Under the pieces are notes generated by a model that worked only from the letters and a program-made list of their open reading frames with translations, was not told where the DNA came from and made no database searches. From Sphingomonas sp. Leaf32 (lineage in GTDB: Bacteria > Pseudomonadota > Alphaproteobacteria > Sphingomonadales > Sphingomonadaceae), in assembly GCF_001421765.1 (NCBI RefSeq), contig NZ_LMLA01000010.1, positions 159,141 through 223,140 of the forward strand: a DNA stretch of 64,000 nt, written 5' to 3'. Every line of letters begins with the position of its first letter. Positions within the stretch are counted from its first letter, which is position 1. Below, piece by piece: positions 9,932 to 18,171 of this stretch. The translations under genes were made by a program, and so were the position numbers.

Positions 9932-10984
9932 ATGACCCGAGCGGAGCGAATCCCTTTCGGCACCCTCGACGGCCAGCCCGCCCAGGCGATCGAACTGACC
10001 GCCGGGCCGCTCTTCGCGCGCATCCTGCCGCTGGGTGCGACGCTTCAGTCGCTGTGCGTGCCCGACCGGGAGGGCGTGGTCGCTGATGTCGTGCTGGGCT
10101 TCGACGATGTGCAATCCTATCGCGACCGGCCGTCATGGTTCGGGGTGACGGTCGGGCGCTATGCCAACCGGATCGCGGGCGGGCGTTTCAGCCTCGATGG
10201 CAACACCTACGCCCTCGAAACCAACAACGCGCCCAACCATCTGCACGGCGGGTCGGACGGGTTCGACCAGCGACTATGGGATGTCGCGGAGGTCGGGCAG
10301 GACGCAGATGCGGCGTGGGTCTGCCTGACGTTGACCAGCCCGGATGGCGATGCCGGCTATCCCGGCACGCTGCACGCCAGCGCGACCTATACGCTGACGC
10401 CCGATGCGCTGACCATCGCCTATGCCGCGAACACCGACGCGCCGACGGTCGTCAACCTGACCAACCATGCGTTCTTCGACCTCGGCGGGCAGGGGGAGGC
10501 GATGCGCCACCTGCTGACCATCGAAGCCGACGCCTTCCTGGCCGTAGACGCGAGCTCGATCCCGACGGGGGAGCGGCGCGCGGTGGCCGGCACGCCGTTC
10601 GATTTCCGCCAGCCCCATGCGATCGGCGCGCGGGTGCGCGACGGGCGGGACGAGCAGATCGCGATCGGGCGCGGGTACGACCACAACTTCATTGTGCGCG
10701 GGGAGCCGGGCGTGCTGCGTCTGGCGGCGGTGCTCAGCGATACCGCATCGGGGCGGGTGATGGCGCTGTCGGTGACCGCGCCCGGATTACAGCTCTATGC
10801 CGGCAATTTCCTGAACGGGGCGCAGGCGGGCAAGGGCGGGCGACTGTATCGGCAGGGCGATGCCGTCTGCCTGGAGCCGCAGGCATGGCCCGATACGCCC
10901 AACCGTAGCGACTTTCCCACCGCCCGGCTGGACCCCGGTCAGCGTTGGGAAAGCACGATGTGCTTCACCTTTTCGACGCGGTAG
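9932..10984 (+). CDS. galM: Aldose 1-epimerase (mutarotase)
   Basis: The enzyme interconverts the alpha and beta anomers of free aldoses such as galactose, glucose and xylose. Family signatures are the N-terminal GATLQSL, the strand WFGVTVGRYANRI, NHLHGG with the conserved His, and VNLTNHAFFDL with the second catalytic His. The predicted catalytic Glu lies in CLEPQAWPD near the C-terminus. At 350 aa it has the normal length. A good ribosome binding site, GGAGAG, precedes the ATG. No signal peptide is visible, so it probably works in the cytoplasm on sugars released by the upstream hydrolases. The gap to GH31 (121 bases, containing a repeat) leaves open whether it is in the same transcript. 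Confidence 0.92.
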   Translation: MTRAERIPFGTLDGQPAQAIELTAGPLFARILPLGATLQSLCVPDREGVVADVVLGFDDVQSYRDRPSWFGVTVGRYANRIAGGRFSLDGNTYALETNNAPNHLHGGSDGFDQRLWDVAEVGQDADAAWVCLTLTSPDGDAGYPGTLHASATYTLTPDALTIAYAANTDAPTVVNLTNHAFFDLGGQGEAMRHLLTIEADAFLAVDASSIPTGERRAVAGTPFDFRQPHAIGARVRDGRDEQIAIGRGYDHNFIVRGEPGVLRLAAVLSDTASGRVMALSVTAPGLQLYAGNFLNGAQAGKGGRLYRQGDAVCLEPQAWPDTPNRSDFPTARLDPGQRWESTMCFTFSTR

Positions 10985-11068
10985 CGGTATCGGCTGCACT
11001 GCCGCAACGATGTTGCGCGGCGCACAACGCGCCTTGACGGAACGGGTTGCGTTTGCGAACGACTTCCT

Positions 11069-11452
11069 ATGAAGCACCCCCTTCTCCTCGCCGCCACTGC
11101 CGCGGCCTTCGCCCTTTCGGCCTGCGGTCAGCAGCAGCCGGAACAGCTCGACACCCGCGCGCCCGATCCGCTGGCGTCGCAGCTCGCCAACCGCGCGCCG
11201 GTCGAACTGCCGCCGCCCGTCAAGGCGAGCGTCACGTTCCGCTGCAAGGACAACAGCCTCGTCTATATCGACTTCTTCGAAGGCGACACCCAGGCCAATT
11301 TCCGCGCGAAGCAGGACGCGATCCCCGTCCGCCTGAAGGCCGCCGAAAAGGGCAAGCCGCTGACCGCCGAAGGTGGCTACAGCCTGACCGGCAGCCCCAA
11401 GACCGTCACCCTGACCCAGCCGGGCAAGGCTGCGCAGACCTGCAACGCCTGA
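11069..11452 (+). CDS. Small lipoprotein, possibly MliC-like
   Basis: This 127-aa protein has a signal peptide ending in the lipobox LSAC, so it should be anchored to a membrane through Cys19. The mature part carries two more cysteines, one in FRCKDN and one at the C-terminus (QTCNA). The spacing of the Cys pair and the beta-strand pattern resemble the MliC/PliC lysozyme-inhibitor fold, but similarity is weak and I keep the function open. It is transcribed alone: 84 bases separate it from galM, and a strong terminator follows. Confidence 0.75.
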   Translation: MKHPLLLAATAAAFALSACGQQQPEQLDTRAPDPLASQLANRAPVELPPPVKASVTFRCKDNSLVYIDFFEGDTQANFRAKQDAIPVRLKAAEKGKPLTAEGGYSLTGSPKTVTLTQPGKAAQTCNA

Positions 11453-11504
11453 TTATATCGCCGGTGGCGACCACCTTCCGGGTCGCTATCGTTTGAAATG
11501 ACTC

Positions 11505-11540
11505 ACGGCCGGCGGAGCGATCCGCCGGCCGTTTCTTTTT
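11505..11540 (+). terminator. Rho-independent terminator after the lipoprotein gene
   Basis: A perfect 12-bp stem (ACGGCCGGCGGA / TCCGCCGGCCGT) with a GCGA loop is followed by TTCTTTTT. It lies about 50 bases downstream of the lipoprotein stop codon. Confidence 0.9.
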
Positions 11541-11546
11541 GCTGTT

Positions 11547-11631
11547 CGGGACCCCCGGAATTGATCCTGGGTCGCGCTTTCTTGCCGGGCGTACGAAGAA
11601 GCGGGACCCCGGCTCAAGGCCCGGGTGACGG
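11547..11631. repeat. Palindromic repeat pair, family A (GGACCCCGG type)
   Basis: Imperfect hairpins GGACCCCCGG...CCTGGGTC and GGGACCCCGG...CCCGGGTGAC face each other across a short spacer. With the terminator and the repeat at 11673-11769, it occupies most of the 341-base gene-free gap at 11453-11793; nothing else is visible there. Confidence 0.6.
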
Positions 11632-11672
11632 CGAGGAAAGGTGGCTTGGTTGCCAACCAGCCCAGCCAATTA

Positions 11673-11769
11673 CGTCACCCCAGCGCAGGCTGGGGTCTCT
11701 CGCGGCTCTTGCCCGGTGCTCTCACCGAGAGATCCCAGCCTGCGCTGGGATGATGTTTGTGGCGGGGTG
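11673..11769. repeat. Palindromic repeat pair, family A (longer variant)
   Basis: This is the second copy of the element at 3423-3519. Both hairpins and the tail TTTGTGGCGGGG match, while the central ~30 bases differ. It abuts the 3' end of the TraB/GumN gene. Confidence 0.8.
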
Positions 11770-11793
11770 TGGCGTCGGCCGCCCGCCGTACCC

Positions 11794-12711
11794 TCAATAC
11801 TTTACCCGCGTCGCGCGCAGCTTGTAGCGCTTGAGCGCGTCCTGCACGCTGCCGCTGCCCGCCAGATGGCCGGCGCCCACCGCGACGAAGACGGTGCCCG
11901 GGCGCTTCATTCGATCCTCGATCCACTTGGCCCAGCGGGCGTTGCGGTCGGTCAGCAGCACGCGCTTGAGTTCGGGCGAGACGGTCATCTCTTCGTTCAT
12001 CGTCGCCGCCAGCGCGTCCGGGTCGCCGCGCCGCCACTGGTCGACCATCTTGTCGATCGATTCGCCGGCGGTCGGCAGTTCCTTGATCGTTTCGGTCAGG
12101 AAGGTGACCTGCGCCGCGTCCGACAGCGAATCGAAGAAGCCGAACTGCTGTTCCAGCGTTTCGAGGCCGGTGAGCGGCTTGCCCGCCGCCTTGGCCGCCT
12201 GCGAAATCGCCTGTTCTGCGCCGCTGGCGGGGTCATAACCCTGCTTCTGCAGCGTCAACAGCGTGAGCGTCGATGCGGCGAACCACGGGTCGAGCTGTTC
12301 CAGCGCGCCGGCCGGCAGCCCGGCATCGGCCACCGCCTTGGCATAGGCGGGGCGTTCGGCGGCGGGCAGCTTGTCGCTGAGCTTCGGGCCGGTGACGTTC
12401 ACCGCCGACTTCATCACCGCCGCCTGCGCCTGTTCCGGCGTCGGCATCGGGATTTCCAGCACGACCTCGTTCGATTTGTCGAACGCGGTACGGACTGCTT
12501 CGTCGAACCACGACAGGCCGGGCTTCAGGACGTGGATCGTCCCGAACAGATAGATGGTCGTGTCCTTGTCCTTGACCACCCACAAGGCGGGATCGGCCTC
12601 GCCCGCGGGCAGGTCGGCCGGGGCGGCTGGCTTGGGTGCGGTCTGTGCCCAGACGGGGGCTGCGGTCATCAACGTGAATGCGGCGGCGAAACGCAGCAGG
12701 ATCGAGGACAT
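11794..12711 (-). CDS. TraB/GumN-family protein, exported
   Basis: The family signature YLFGTIHVLKPG appears near the N-terminus of the mature protein and GAGHLAGSGS near the C-terminus, as in TraB/GumN (erythromycin-esterase-like fold) proteins. Their biochemical role is mostly unknown, although some relatives are metal-dependent proteases. A signal peptide (ATG, SSILLRF..., cleavage after VWAQ) predicts a periplasmic location. I chose the ATG at 12711 because GGAG lies six bases upstream and the signal peptide begins there; an ATG at 12777 would add 22 residues that break the signal. The product is 305 aa, a usual length. It is divergent from the Mfd-like gene. Confidence 0.85.
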   Translation of the reverse strand: MSSILLRFAAAFTLMTAAPVWAQTAPKPAAPADLPAGEADPALWVVKDKDTTIYLFGTIHVLKPGLSWFDEAVRTAFDKSNEVVLEIPMPTPEQAQAAVMKSAVNVTGPKLSDKLPAAERPAYAKAVADAGLPAGALEQLDPWFAASTLTLLTLQKQGYDPASGAEQAISQAAKAAGKPLTGLETLEQQFGFFDSLSDAAQVTFLTETIKELPTAGESIDKMVDQWRRGDPDALAATMNEEMTVSPELKRVLLTDRNARWAKWIEDRMKRPGTVFVAVGAGHLAGSGSVQDALKRYKLRATRVKY

Positions 12712-12807
12712 TATCGTCTCCATGGCGCCGGGCGGGCCGGCTGTCGGCCCGTCATAGCAGCGCGATAGGAAGCGCAACAGGCAATTTGCCGTTCATCGAT
12801 AACCCCG

Positions 12808-12833
12808 GGAACGTCCGCGCGTCGCGCTTCGTT
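12808..12833 (+). promoter_or_regulatory. Candidate EcfG (general stress) promoter before mfd-like gene
   Basis: The sequence GGAAC, then 17 bases, then CGTT matches the alphaproteobacterial sigma-EcfG consensus GGAAC-N16/17-CGTT exactly. It ends about 48 bases before the Mfd-like ATG, so the start point would be near 12840. No expression evidence is available from sequence. Confidence 0.45.
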
Positions 12834-12880
12834 TGCAGATTCCACGCCCCTGTTTTCAGGGCCTTGCCGGGAACTCCGCC

Positions 12881-15800
12881 ATGTCGAACGCCTCCGTCCC
12901 CGATCGCTCCGAACCGGGGGAGGCACGGATCGCGGTCGGTCCCCTGGCCGCCGTGCTGGCTGGCGAGGTCAAGACGCGATCGCTCCTGTTCATCGCGTCG
13001 GACGAGATGCGCGCTGCTGCGCTGGCGGAGGTGATGGCAGCCTTTGCACCACAGGCGACGGTGGTGCATCTGCCCGCCAGCGACGCGTTGCCCGGCGACG
13101 ACGCGCCCGCTTCCCCCGGCAATGCCGGCGCGCGGGTCGCGGCGCTCAGGCGGTTGCGCATCGCCCATGGCGAAGGACACCCGGTCGCCTGCATCACCAC
13201 GCCCGAGGCGACCGCGCTGCGCATCGCGCCGCCGGGCGATTTCGATGCGGCACCACCGGTGCTGCGGGTAGGCGACGCCATCGACCTGACCGACCTCGCC
13301 GATCGGGCGGAGACGCTGGGCTATGTCCGTGACGACCGCGTCGATGAGCCGGGCGAGGTCGCGGTGCGCGGCAGCGTGGTCGACATCTTTCCCGCCGATG
13401 CCGAACAGCCGATCCGGGTCACGGTCGAGGACGATCGCATCGCGTCGATCCGCAGCTATGATCCGGTGACGCAGCGTGGCACTGCCGACCTGTCCGACGT
13501 GACGATCGGTCGCGCGGCCGAGCCGGTGTCGGACCGGGGCGTCGCATTGCTCGACCATCTGCCCGATGCGGCGGTGGCGATGGACGGCGATGCCGGGCGG
13601 CGGCGCGACCGCTTCCTCGATCTGGCGCAGGACGCGACCCGTCGTCGGCGGCGCGATGCGGCGGCGCTGGTGGATGCCGCTGCCTGGGGCGACCTGCTGG
13701 CCGGGCGCGAGCGGATCGCGCTTCCCGGCGACGTGACCGAACCGCCCCGTTTCGTTACCGGCCGCGCCCCGGCCCGCGCGTTCGGCACGTTCGCGCGCGA
13801 GGTGTTGGCAGACCAGCGGCTGGTGCTGGCCGGCAGCCCGCGCGATCTGCGCTTCCTGCGCAACAAGCTGGCAAAACTCGCCCGCACCGAACCGGTGACG
13901 ATCGGGTCGTGGGAAGAGGCGGCGTGCGCGAAGCCGGGTACGGCGATGCTGTTGACCGCACCGCTCGACCGCGGATTCGTGACGGACGGCGTGACGGTGG
14001 TGACCGGCGGCGACCTGCTCGGCGGCCGGGCGCGGGGCGACGAACTGGCGGCGGCCAGCGCCAATCCGCTCTTCGCCGAAGCGGGCGAGCTGCGCATCGG
14101 CGACGTGATCGTGCATGAGGATTTCGGCATCGGCTGCATCGCCGGGCTGGAATCGCTGCCGGGCGAGGCGGCGGGCGACGCCATCGTGCTGACCTATGCC
14201 AAGGGGGCACGGCGGCTGGTGCCGGTGATGGAGGCCGACCGCATCTGGCGCTACGGCGCGGACGGCGATGCGGTGACGCTCGACGCGCTGGACGGGGCGA
14301 GCTGGCAGAGGCGGCGCGGCGCGATCGACGCGGCCATCGCCGACAGCGCGCGCGAACTGGCGGCCATCGCCGCCGAACGGGACAAGCTGCGGGTCGACCC
14401 GATCGAGGTCGACATCGCCGCCTATGAACGCTTCGCCGCCGGCTTTCCCTTTACCGAAACCCCCGATCAGGCGCGCGCCATCGCCGCTGCCCGCGCCGAT
14501 CTGGCGGCGGGCAAGCCCATGGACCGGCTGGTGATCGGCGATGTCGGCTATGGCAAGACCGAGGTGGCGTTGCGCGCCGCCGCCATCGCCGCGCTGTCCG
14601 GGCGGCAGGTCGCGATCGCTGCGCCGACGACGGTGCTGGTCCGCCAGCATGTCGAGACGTTCCGCCGCCGCTTCGAAGGCACGGGGATCGAGGTCGCCGG
14701 CCTGTCGCGCCTGTCCGACGCGACCGAGAAGAAGCGGGTGAAGGCCGGCCTCGCCGACGGATCGATCGGTGTGGTCGTGGGCACCCAGGCGGTGGCGGGC
14801 AAGGGCGTCAGCTATCACGACCTCGCGCTGGTGGTGATCGACGAGGAACAGCGGTTCGGCGCGAAGGACAAGGCCCGGCTGCGTGACCTCGCCGATCATG
14901 TGATGACGCTGTCGGCGACGCCGATCCCGCGCACGCTGCAAAGTGCGTTGATCGGGTTGCAGCAACTCTCGGTCCTCGCCACCCCGCCGGCACGCCGCCA
15001 GCCGATCCGTACCGCCGTGATGGATTTCGACGAGGTGACGGTTCGGACCGCCTTGCTGCGCGAACGCAGCCGTGGCGGGCAGAGCTTCGTCGTCGTTCCC
15101 CGGATCGAGGACATCGCTCCGCTGGAGGCGCGGCTGCGCAAGCTCACCCCCGAACTCGACCTGGTGGTCGCGCATGGCAAGATGCCGGCGGCGGAGATCG
15201 ACGCGGCGATGGTCGGCTTCGCGGCGGGCGAGGGCGACGTGCTGCTGGCGACCAACATCATCGAGGCCGGGCTGGATGTGCCGCGCGCCAATACGATGAT
15301 CGTTCACCATGCCGACCGCTTCGGTCTGTCGCAGCTGCACCAGTTGCGCGGCCGCGTCGGGCGCGGCGGGCGGCGCGGACAGATATTGCTGCTGACCGAT
15401 CCCGACCGGTCGATCGCCGAAGCGACGTTGAAGCGGTTGCGCACCTTGCAGGCGTTCGACCGGCTGGGCGCGGGCTTTGCGATCAGCGCGCGCGACCTCG
15501 ACCTGCGCGGCGCGGGCGATCTGGTGGGCGAGGCGCAGGCCGGGCACATGAAGCTGATCGGCATCGACCTCTACCAATATCTGCTCGGCCGCGCGCTGCG
15601 GGCCGAACGTGGCGAGAGCGTCGACCGGGTGACGCCCGAACTCCATGTCGGCATCGCCGGCTGCCTGCCCGAACGCTGGATACCCGAGGCCGAAGTGCGG
15701 CTGATGCTCTATGGCCGGCTGGCACGGATCGAGGCGGAAGGCGCGCTGGACGCGTTCGAAGAGGAACTGGAAGACCGGTTCGGCGCGCTGCCTGACGAGG

Positions 15801-16027
15801 CGCGTCTGCTGATCGAACTCGCCCGCGTCCGGTTGCTGGCGCGCGGCGCGGGCGTGACGAAGGTAGACGCCGGCCCCGCCGCCATCGCACTGACCCCGCA
15901 GCATCGCGGGCACGCGCCCCAAGGGCTGACCGAGAAGAACGGCCGCTGGATCATGCCCGCGCGGATCGACGATGCCGAGGCGCGACTGGCGAAGGTCGGC
16001 GAAGTGCTGGAGGCGATGGCGGCGTAA
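12881..16027 (+). CDS. mfd: Mfd-type transcription-repair coupling translocase
   Basis: Mfd removes stalled RNA polymerase from DNA lesions and recruits UvrA. The sequence shows an N-terminal UvrB-like part, an RNA-polymerase-interaction module (HEDFGIGCIAGL), a RecG-like helicase with Walker A GDVGYGKTE near residue 555, the Walker B box VVIDEEQRFG near 652, the SATPIPRT motif, and the C-terminal D7 domain. At 1,048 aa from the chosen ATG it is about 100 residues shorter than typical Mfd, mostly in the N-terminal half. Sphingomonads can carry a second, compact Mfd-like helicase, and this could be that paralogue; only a genome-wide comparison could tell. The in-frame GTG/ATG codons upstream would add sequence that overlaps the putative promoter. 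Confidence 0.88.
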   Translation: MSNASVPDRSEPGEARIAVGPLAAVLAGEVKTRSLLFIASDEMRAAALAEVMAAFAPQATVVHLPASDALPGDDAPASPGNAGARVAALRRLRIAHGEGHPVACITTPEATALRIAPPGDFDAAPPVLRVGDAIDLTDLADRAETLGYVRDDRVDEPGEVAVRGSVVDIFPADAEQPIRVTVEDDRIASIRSYDPVTQRGTADLSDVTIGRAAEPVSDRGVALLDHLPDAAVAMDGDAGRRRDRFLDLAQDATRRRRRDAAALVDAAAWGDLLAGRERIALPGDVTEPPRFVTGRAPARAFGTFAREVLADQRLVLAGSPRDLRFLRNKLAKLARTEPVTIGSWEEAACAKPGTAMLLTAPLDRGFVTDGVTVVTGGDLLGGRARGDELAAASANPLFAEAGELRIGDVIVHEDFGIGCIAGLESLPGEAAGDAIVLTYAKGARRLVPVMEADRIWRYGADGDAVTLDALDGASWQRRRGAIDAAIADSARELAAIAAERDKLRVDPIEVDIAAYERFAAGFPFTETPDQARAIAAARADLAAGKPMDRLVIGDVGYGKTEVALRAAAIAALSGRQVAIAAPTTVLVRQHVETFRRRFEGTGIEVAGLSRLSDATEKKRVKAGLADGSIGVVVGTQAVAGKGVSYHDLALVVIDEEQRFGAKDKARLRDLADHVMTLSATPIPRTLQSALIGLQQLSVLATPPARRQPIRTAVMDFDEVTVRTALLRERSRGGQSFVVVPRIEDIAPLEARLRKLTPELDLVVAHGKMPAAEIDAAMVGFAAGEGDVLLATNIIEAGLDVPRANTMIVHHADRFGLSQLHQLRGRVGRGGRRGQILLLTDPDRSIAEATLKRLRTLQAFDRLGAGFAISARDLDLRGAGDLVGEAQAGHMKLIGIDLYQYLLGRALRAERGESVDRVTPELHVGIAGCLPERWIPEAEVRLMLYGRLARIEAEGALDAFEEELEDRFGALPDEARLLIELARVRLLARGAGVTKVDAGPAAIALTPQHRGHAPQGLTEKNGRWIMPARIDDAEARLAKVGEVLEAMAA

Positions 16028-16068
16028 CGACGCTGGCGTTGCGCGCGATCCTGCCCGATGGTGCGGCC

Positions 16069-16833
16069 ATGACGAAAGCGATCTTCATCACCGGCGGCGG
16101 GTCGGGCATCGGGCGCGCGGTGGCGCAATTCTTCGCGGGCCGGGGCTGGCGCATCGGTCTGGCCGACGTGAACGCCGCCGGGCTGGCAGAAACGGCAGCG
16201 TTGCTGCCGGACGGGGCTGCGACGTTCATGTTCGACGTAACCGACCGCGCGGCGTGGGACGGCCCGCTGGCGACCTTTGCCGGCGGCGGCGGGATCGACG
16301 TGGTGTTCAACAATGCCGGTATCGCTTCGGGCGGCATCTTTGCGCAGATGACGGTGGACGCGATCGAGCGGACCATCGCGGTCAACCTGACCGGTGTGAT
16401 CCATGGCGCGCACGCGGCACACCGCTATCTCAAGGCCAGCGGGGGGTGCCTGCTCAATACCGCATCGGCCGCCGGTATCTATGGCACGGCGGGCGCGGCG
16501 GTCTATTCCGCGACCAAGTTCGGGGTACGCGGGTTGACCGAAGCGCTGGACGGCGAATGGGCGGCGGACGGCATTCGCGTGCGCTCGCTGATGCCCGGCT
16601 TCATCAACACGCCGTTGCTCGACGCGTCGCTGGCGGGCACCAATTACAATGTCCGGCAACAGGTCCGCGCCGCCGGCCTCGAGTTCACGGCCGTGGAGGT
16701 CGTGGCGCAGGCGGCGTGGGAGGCGGTGCAGGGCGACGCGATCCACACACCGGTCGGCCCGACCGCGAAGCGGATGCGCTTCGCCGCGCGCTGGATGCCG
16801 GGTAAGCTCAGGCAGCAGATGCGGCGGCGGTAA
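16069..16833 (+). CDS. SDR-family NAD(P)-dependent oxidoreductase
   Basis: A classical short-chain dehydrogenase of 254 aa. It has the cofactor motif TGGGSGIG at residues 8-15, the NNAG strand motif, the catalytic Ser in NTASAAG and the YSATK segment containing Tyr and Lys. An acidic residue (Asp) ends the second strand (GLADVN), which favours NAD(H) over NADP(H). The substrate cannot be read from the sequence. I start it at the ATG directly before TKAIFITGGG; ten further upstream codons would not fit the family. It lies 41 bases after the Mfd-like gene and may be cotranscribed. Confidence 0.88.
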   Translation: MTKAIFITGGGSGIGRAVAQFFAGRGWRIGLADVNAAGLAETAALLPDGAATFMFDVTDRAAWDGPLATFAGGGGIDVVFNNAGIASGGIFAQMTVDAIERTIAVNLTGVIHGAHAAHRYLKASGGCLLNTASAAGIYGTAGAAVYSATKFGVRGLTEALDGEWAADGIRVRSLMPGFINTPLLDASLAGTNYNVRQQVRAAGLEFTAVEVVAQAAWEAVQGDAIHTPVGPTAKRMRFAARWMPGKLRQQMRRR

Positions 16834-16846
16834 CGCGTCACTGCGT

Positions 16847-16874
16847 CGTCATCGCCGCCTGCGCGGGAATGACG
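16847..16874. repeat. Single palindromic repeat, family A
   Basis: CGTCATCGCCGCCTGCGCGGGAATGACG is a single half of the family A element with an imperfect stem. It lies between the convergent SDR and pterin dehydratase genes, where it could act as a weak bidirectional terminator. Confidence 0.65.
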
Positions 16875-16882
16875 AATCCCGT

Positions 16883-17170
16883 CTATTCCACCAGCGCGTC
16901 GATCGCCTGCGCCATGTCGATGTCGCGGTCGGACAGCCCGCCCGCGTCGTGGGTGGTTAGCAATATGTCGACCCGATTGTAGACGTTCGACCATTCGGGA
17001 TGATGGTCGGCCTTCTCCGCCAGCAACGCGACCTGCGTCATGAACGCGAACGCCTGGCTGAAATTGTCGAAGGTGAAGCTGCGAACGATGGCGTCGCGGC
17101 TGGGGTCGTGATCCCAGTCGGGCAGGCCGTCCAGCGCGTCGACGCGCTCTGCCTGGCTCAGCGGTTCCAT
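16883..17170 (-). CDS. phhB: Pterin-4-alpha-carbinolamine dehydratase
   Basis: This 95-aa protein dehydrates 4a-hydroxytetrahydrobiopterin during recycling of the cofactor of aromatic amino acid hydroxylases. The family motif is complete: HHPEW at residues 56-60, NVYNRV, and [10 protein letters not shown] with His74. The ATG at 17170 is preceded by GGGAGGGACG, a strong ribosome binding site, and gives the normal length. No phenylalanine hydroxylase gene is in the window. The gene is divergent from the zincin-ccmAB operon, with only 45 bases between the starts. Confidence 0.93.
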   Translation of the reverse strand: MEPLSQAERVDALDGLPDWDHDPSRDAIVRSFTFDNFSQAFAFMTQVALLAEKADHHPEWSNVYNRVDILLTTHDAGGLSDRDIDMAQAIDALVE

Positions 17171-17215
17171 CGTCCCTCCCTTGTCTCTCGATGGCGAAGG
17201 CCTATTGCTTGGCGG

Positions 17216-17611
17216 ATGTCCGATCAAGCGCGAAACGCCCCGAGTGCCCAAGAGATCGAAGCGCTGGCCCGCGCCGCGCTGGCGCGCATTCCCGAACCCT
17301 TTGCCGGCCACCTGTCCGACATCGTGCTGCTGGTCGAGGAGTTCGCCGATGACGAGACATTGGCGGCGATGGAGATGGAGCCGTACGAGCTGACCGGCCT
17401 GTACCATGGCAGCCCGGTGGGTGAGAAATCGGCGTTCGACGGGATGCGCCTGCCCGACCGCATCCATCTGTACCGGCAACCGCTATTGGCCGAATGGTGC
17501 GAGACCGGCGTCGATCTGGGCGACCTGATCCGCCATGTCGTGGTGCATGAGGTGGGCCATCATTTCGGCCTGTCCGACGACGACATGCACGCGCTGGAAG
17601 ACGCCGATTGA
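17216..17611 (+). CDS. Zincin-like metallopeptidase family protein
   Basis: A 131-aa acidic protein with the zinc-protease motif HEVGHHFGL at residues 111-119, close to the C-terminus. It belongs to the small 'metallopeptidase family' (acidic zincin-like, DUF1025 type), whose substrate is unknown. No signal peptide is present, so it is probably cytoplasmic. The ATG was chosen because the conserved region starts soon after it and the upstream frame runs antisense through the divergent dehydratase gene. Its TGA overlaps the TTG start of ccmA, so the two are coupled; a link with cytochrome maturation is possible but unproved. Confidence 0.85.
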   Translation: MSDQARNAPSAQEIEALARAALARIPEPFAGHLSDIVLLVEEFADDETLAAMEMEPYELTGLYHGSPVGEKSAFDGMRLPDRIHLYRQPLLAEWCETGVDLGDLIRHVVVHEVGHHFGLSDDDMHALEDAD

Positions 17612-18171
17612 TCCTGTCCTTCGCCGAAGTGACGGGCGCGCGGGGGGGGCGGGTGCTGTTCCGCGACCTGTCGTTCGATCTGGGTGCGGGCGAGGCATTG
17701 TGGGTGCAGGGGCCGAACGGCGTCGGTAAATCGACCCTGGTGCGGATCGCGGCGGGTCTGTTGCCGCCCGCCGCCGGCAGCGTCACGCGCAACGGCGCGG
17801 TCGCGCTGCTGGCCGAGGCGGCGGCGCTGGACACATCGGCGACGCTGGGCGCGGCGCTCGATTTCTGGGCGGGGCTGGACGGCGCGCGCGACCGGTTGCC
17901 GGCGGCGCTGACGGCGATGGCGATCGAAACGCTGGCCGATGTGCCGGTCAGGATGTTGTCGACCGGTCAGAAGCGCCGCGCCGCCATCGCCCGCGTGATC
18001 GCCAGCGGCGCGCCGCTCTGGCTGGTCGACGAACCCGCCAACGGGCTGGACGCTGCCTCGCTCGACCGGCTGGAGTCGGCGATCGCCGCCCATCGCGGCG
18101 GCGGCGGCGCGGTGCTGGTTGCCAGCCATGTGGCCGTGGCGTTGCCGGCCGCAAAGATCGTGGCGCTATGA
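17608..18171 (+). CDS. ccmA: Haem exporter ATP-binding protein CcmA
   Basis: CcmA is the ATPase of the CcmABCD complex, which releases haem-loaded CcmE during System I cytochrome c maturation. Walker A (GPNGVGKST, residues 35-43), the signature LSTGQKRR (117-124) and Walker B LWLVDEP (137-143) are all present in 187 aa. It starts with TTG inside the end of the zincin gene (TTGA overlap), so initiation probably depends on translation of that gene. Its own TGA overlaps the start of ccmB by four bases. Confidence 0.93.
   Translation: MILSFAEVTGARGGRVLFRDLSFDLGAGEALWVQGPNGVGKSTLVRIAAGLLPPAAGSVTRNGAVALLAEAAALDTSATLGAALDFWAGLDGARDRLPAALTAMAIETLADVPVRMLSTGQKRRAAIARVIASGAPLWLVDEPANGLDAASLDRLESAIAAHRGGGGAVLVASHVAVALPAAKIVAL

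Noticed and set aside
8014..10023. Open frame of 669 codons antisense to GH31 and galM
   Set aside because: It runs through two confirmed genes and a repeat, with low-complexity Arg-rich translation.
10985..11068. TTGACG as a -35 box for the small lipoprotein gene
   Set aside because: No acceptable -10 box lies 15-19 bases downstream.
12752..15922. Open frame of more than 1,000 codons antisense to the Mfd-like gene
   Set aside because: It is a mirror of a well-supported helicase gene; its translation is rich in Arg, Gly and His, without recognisable domains. Long antisense frames are common in GC-rich DNA.
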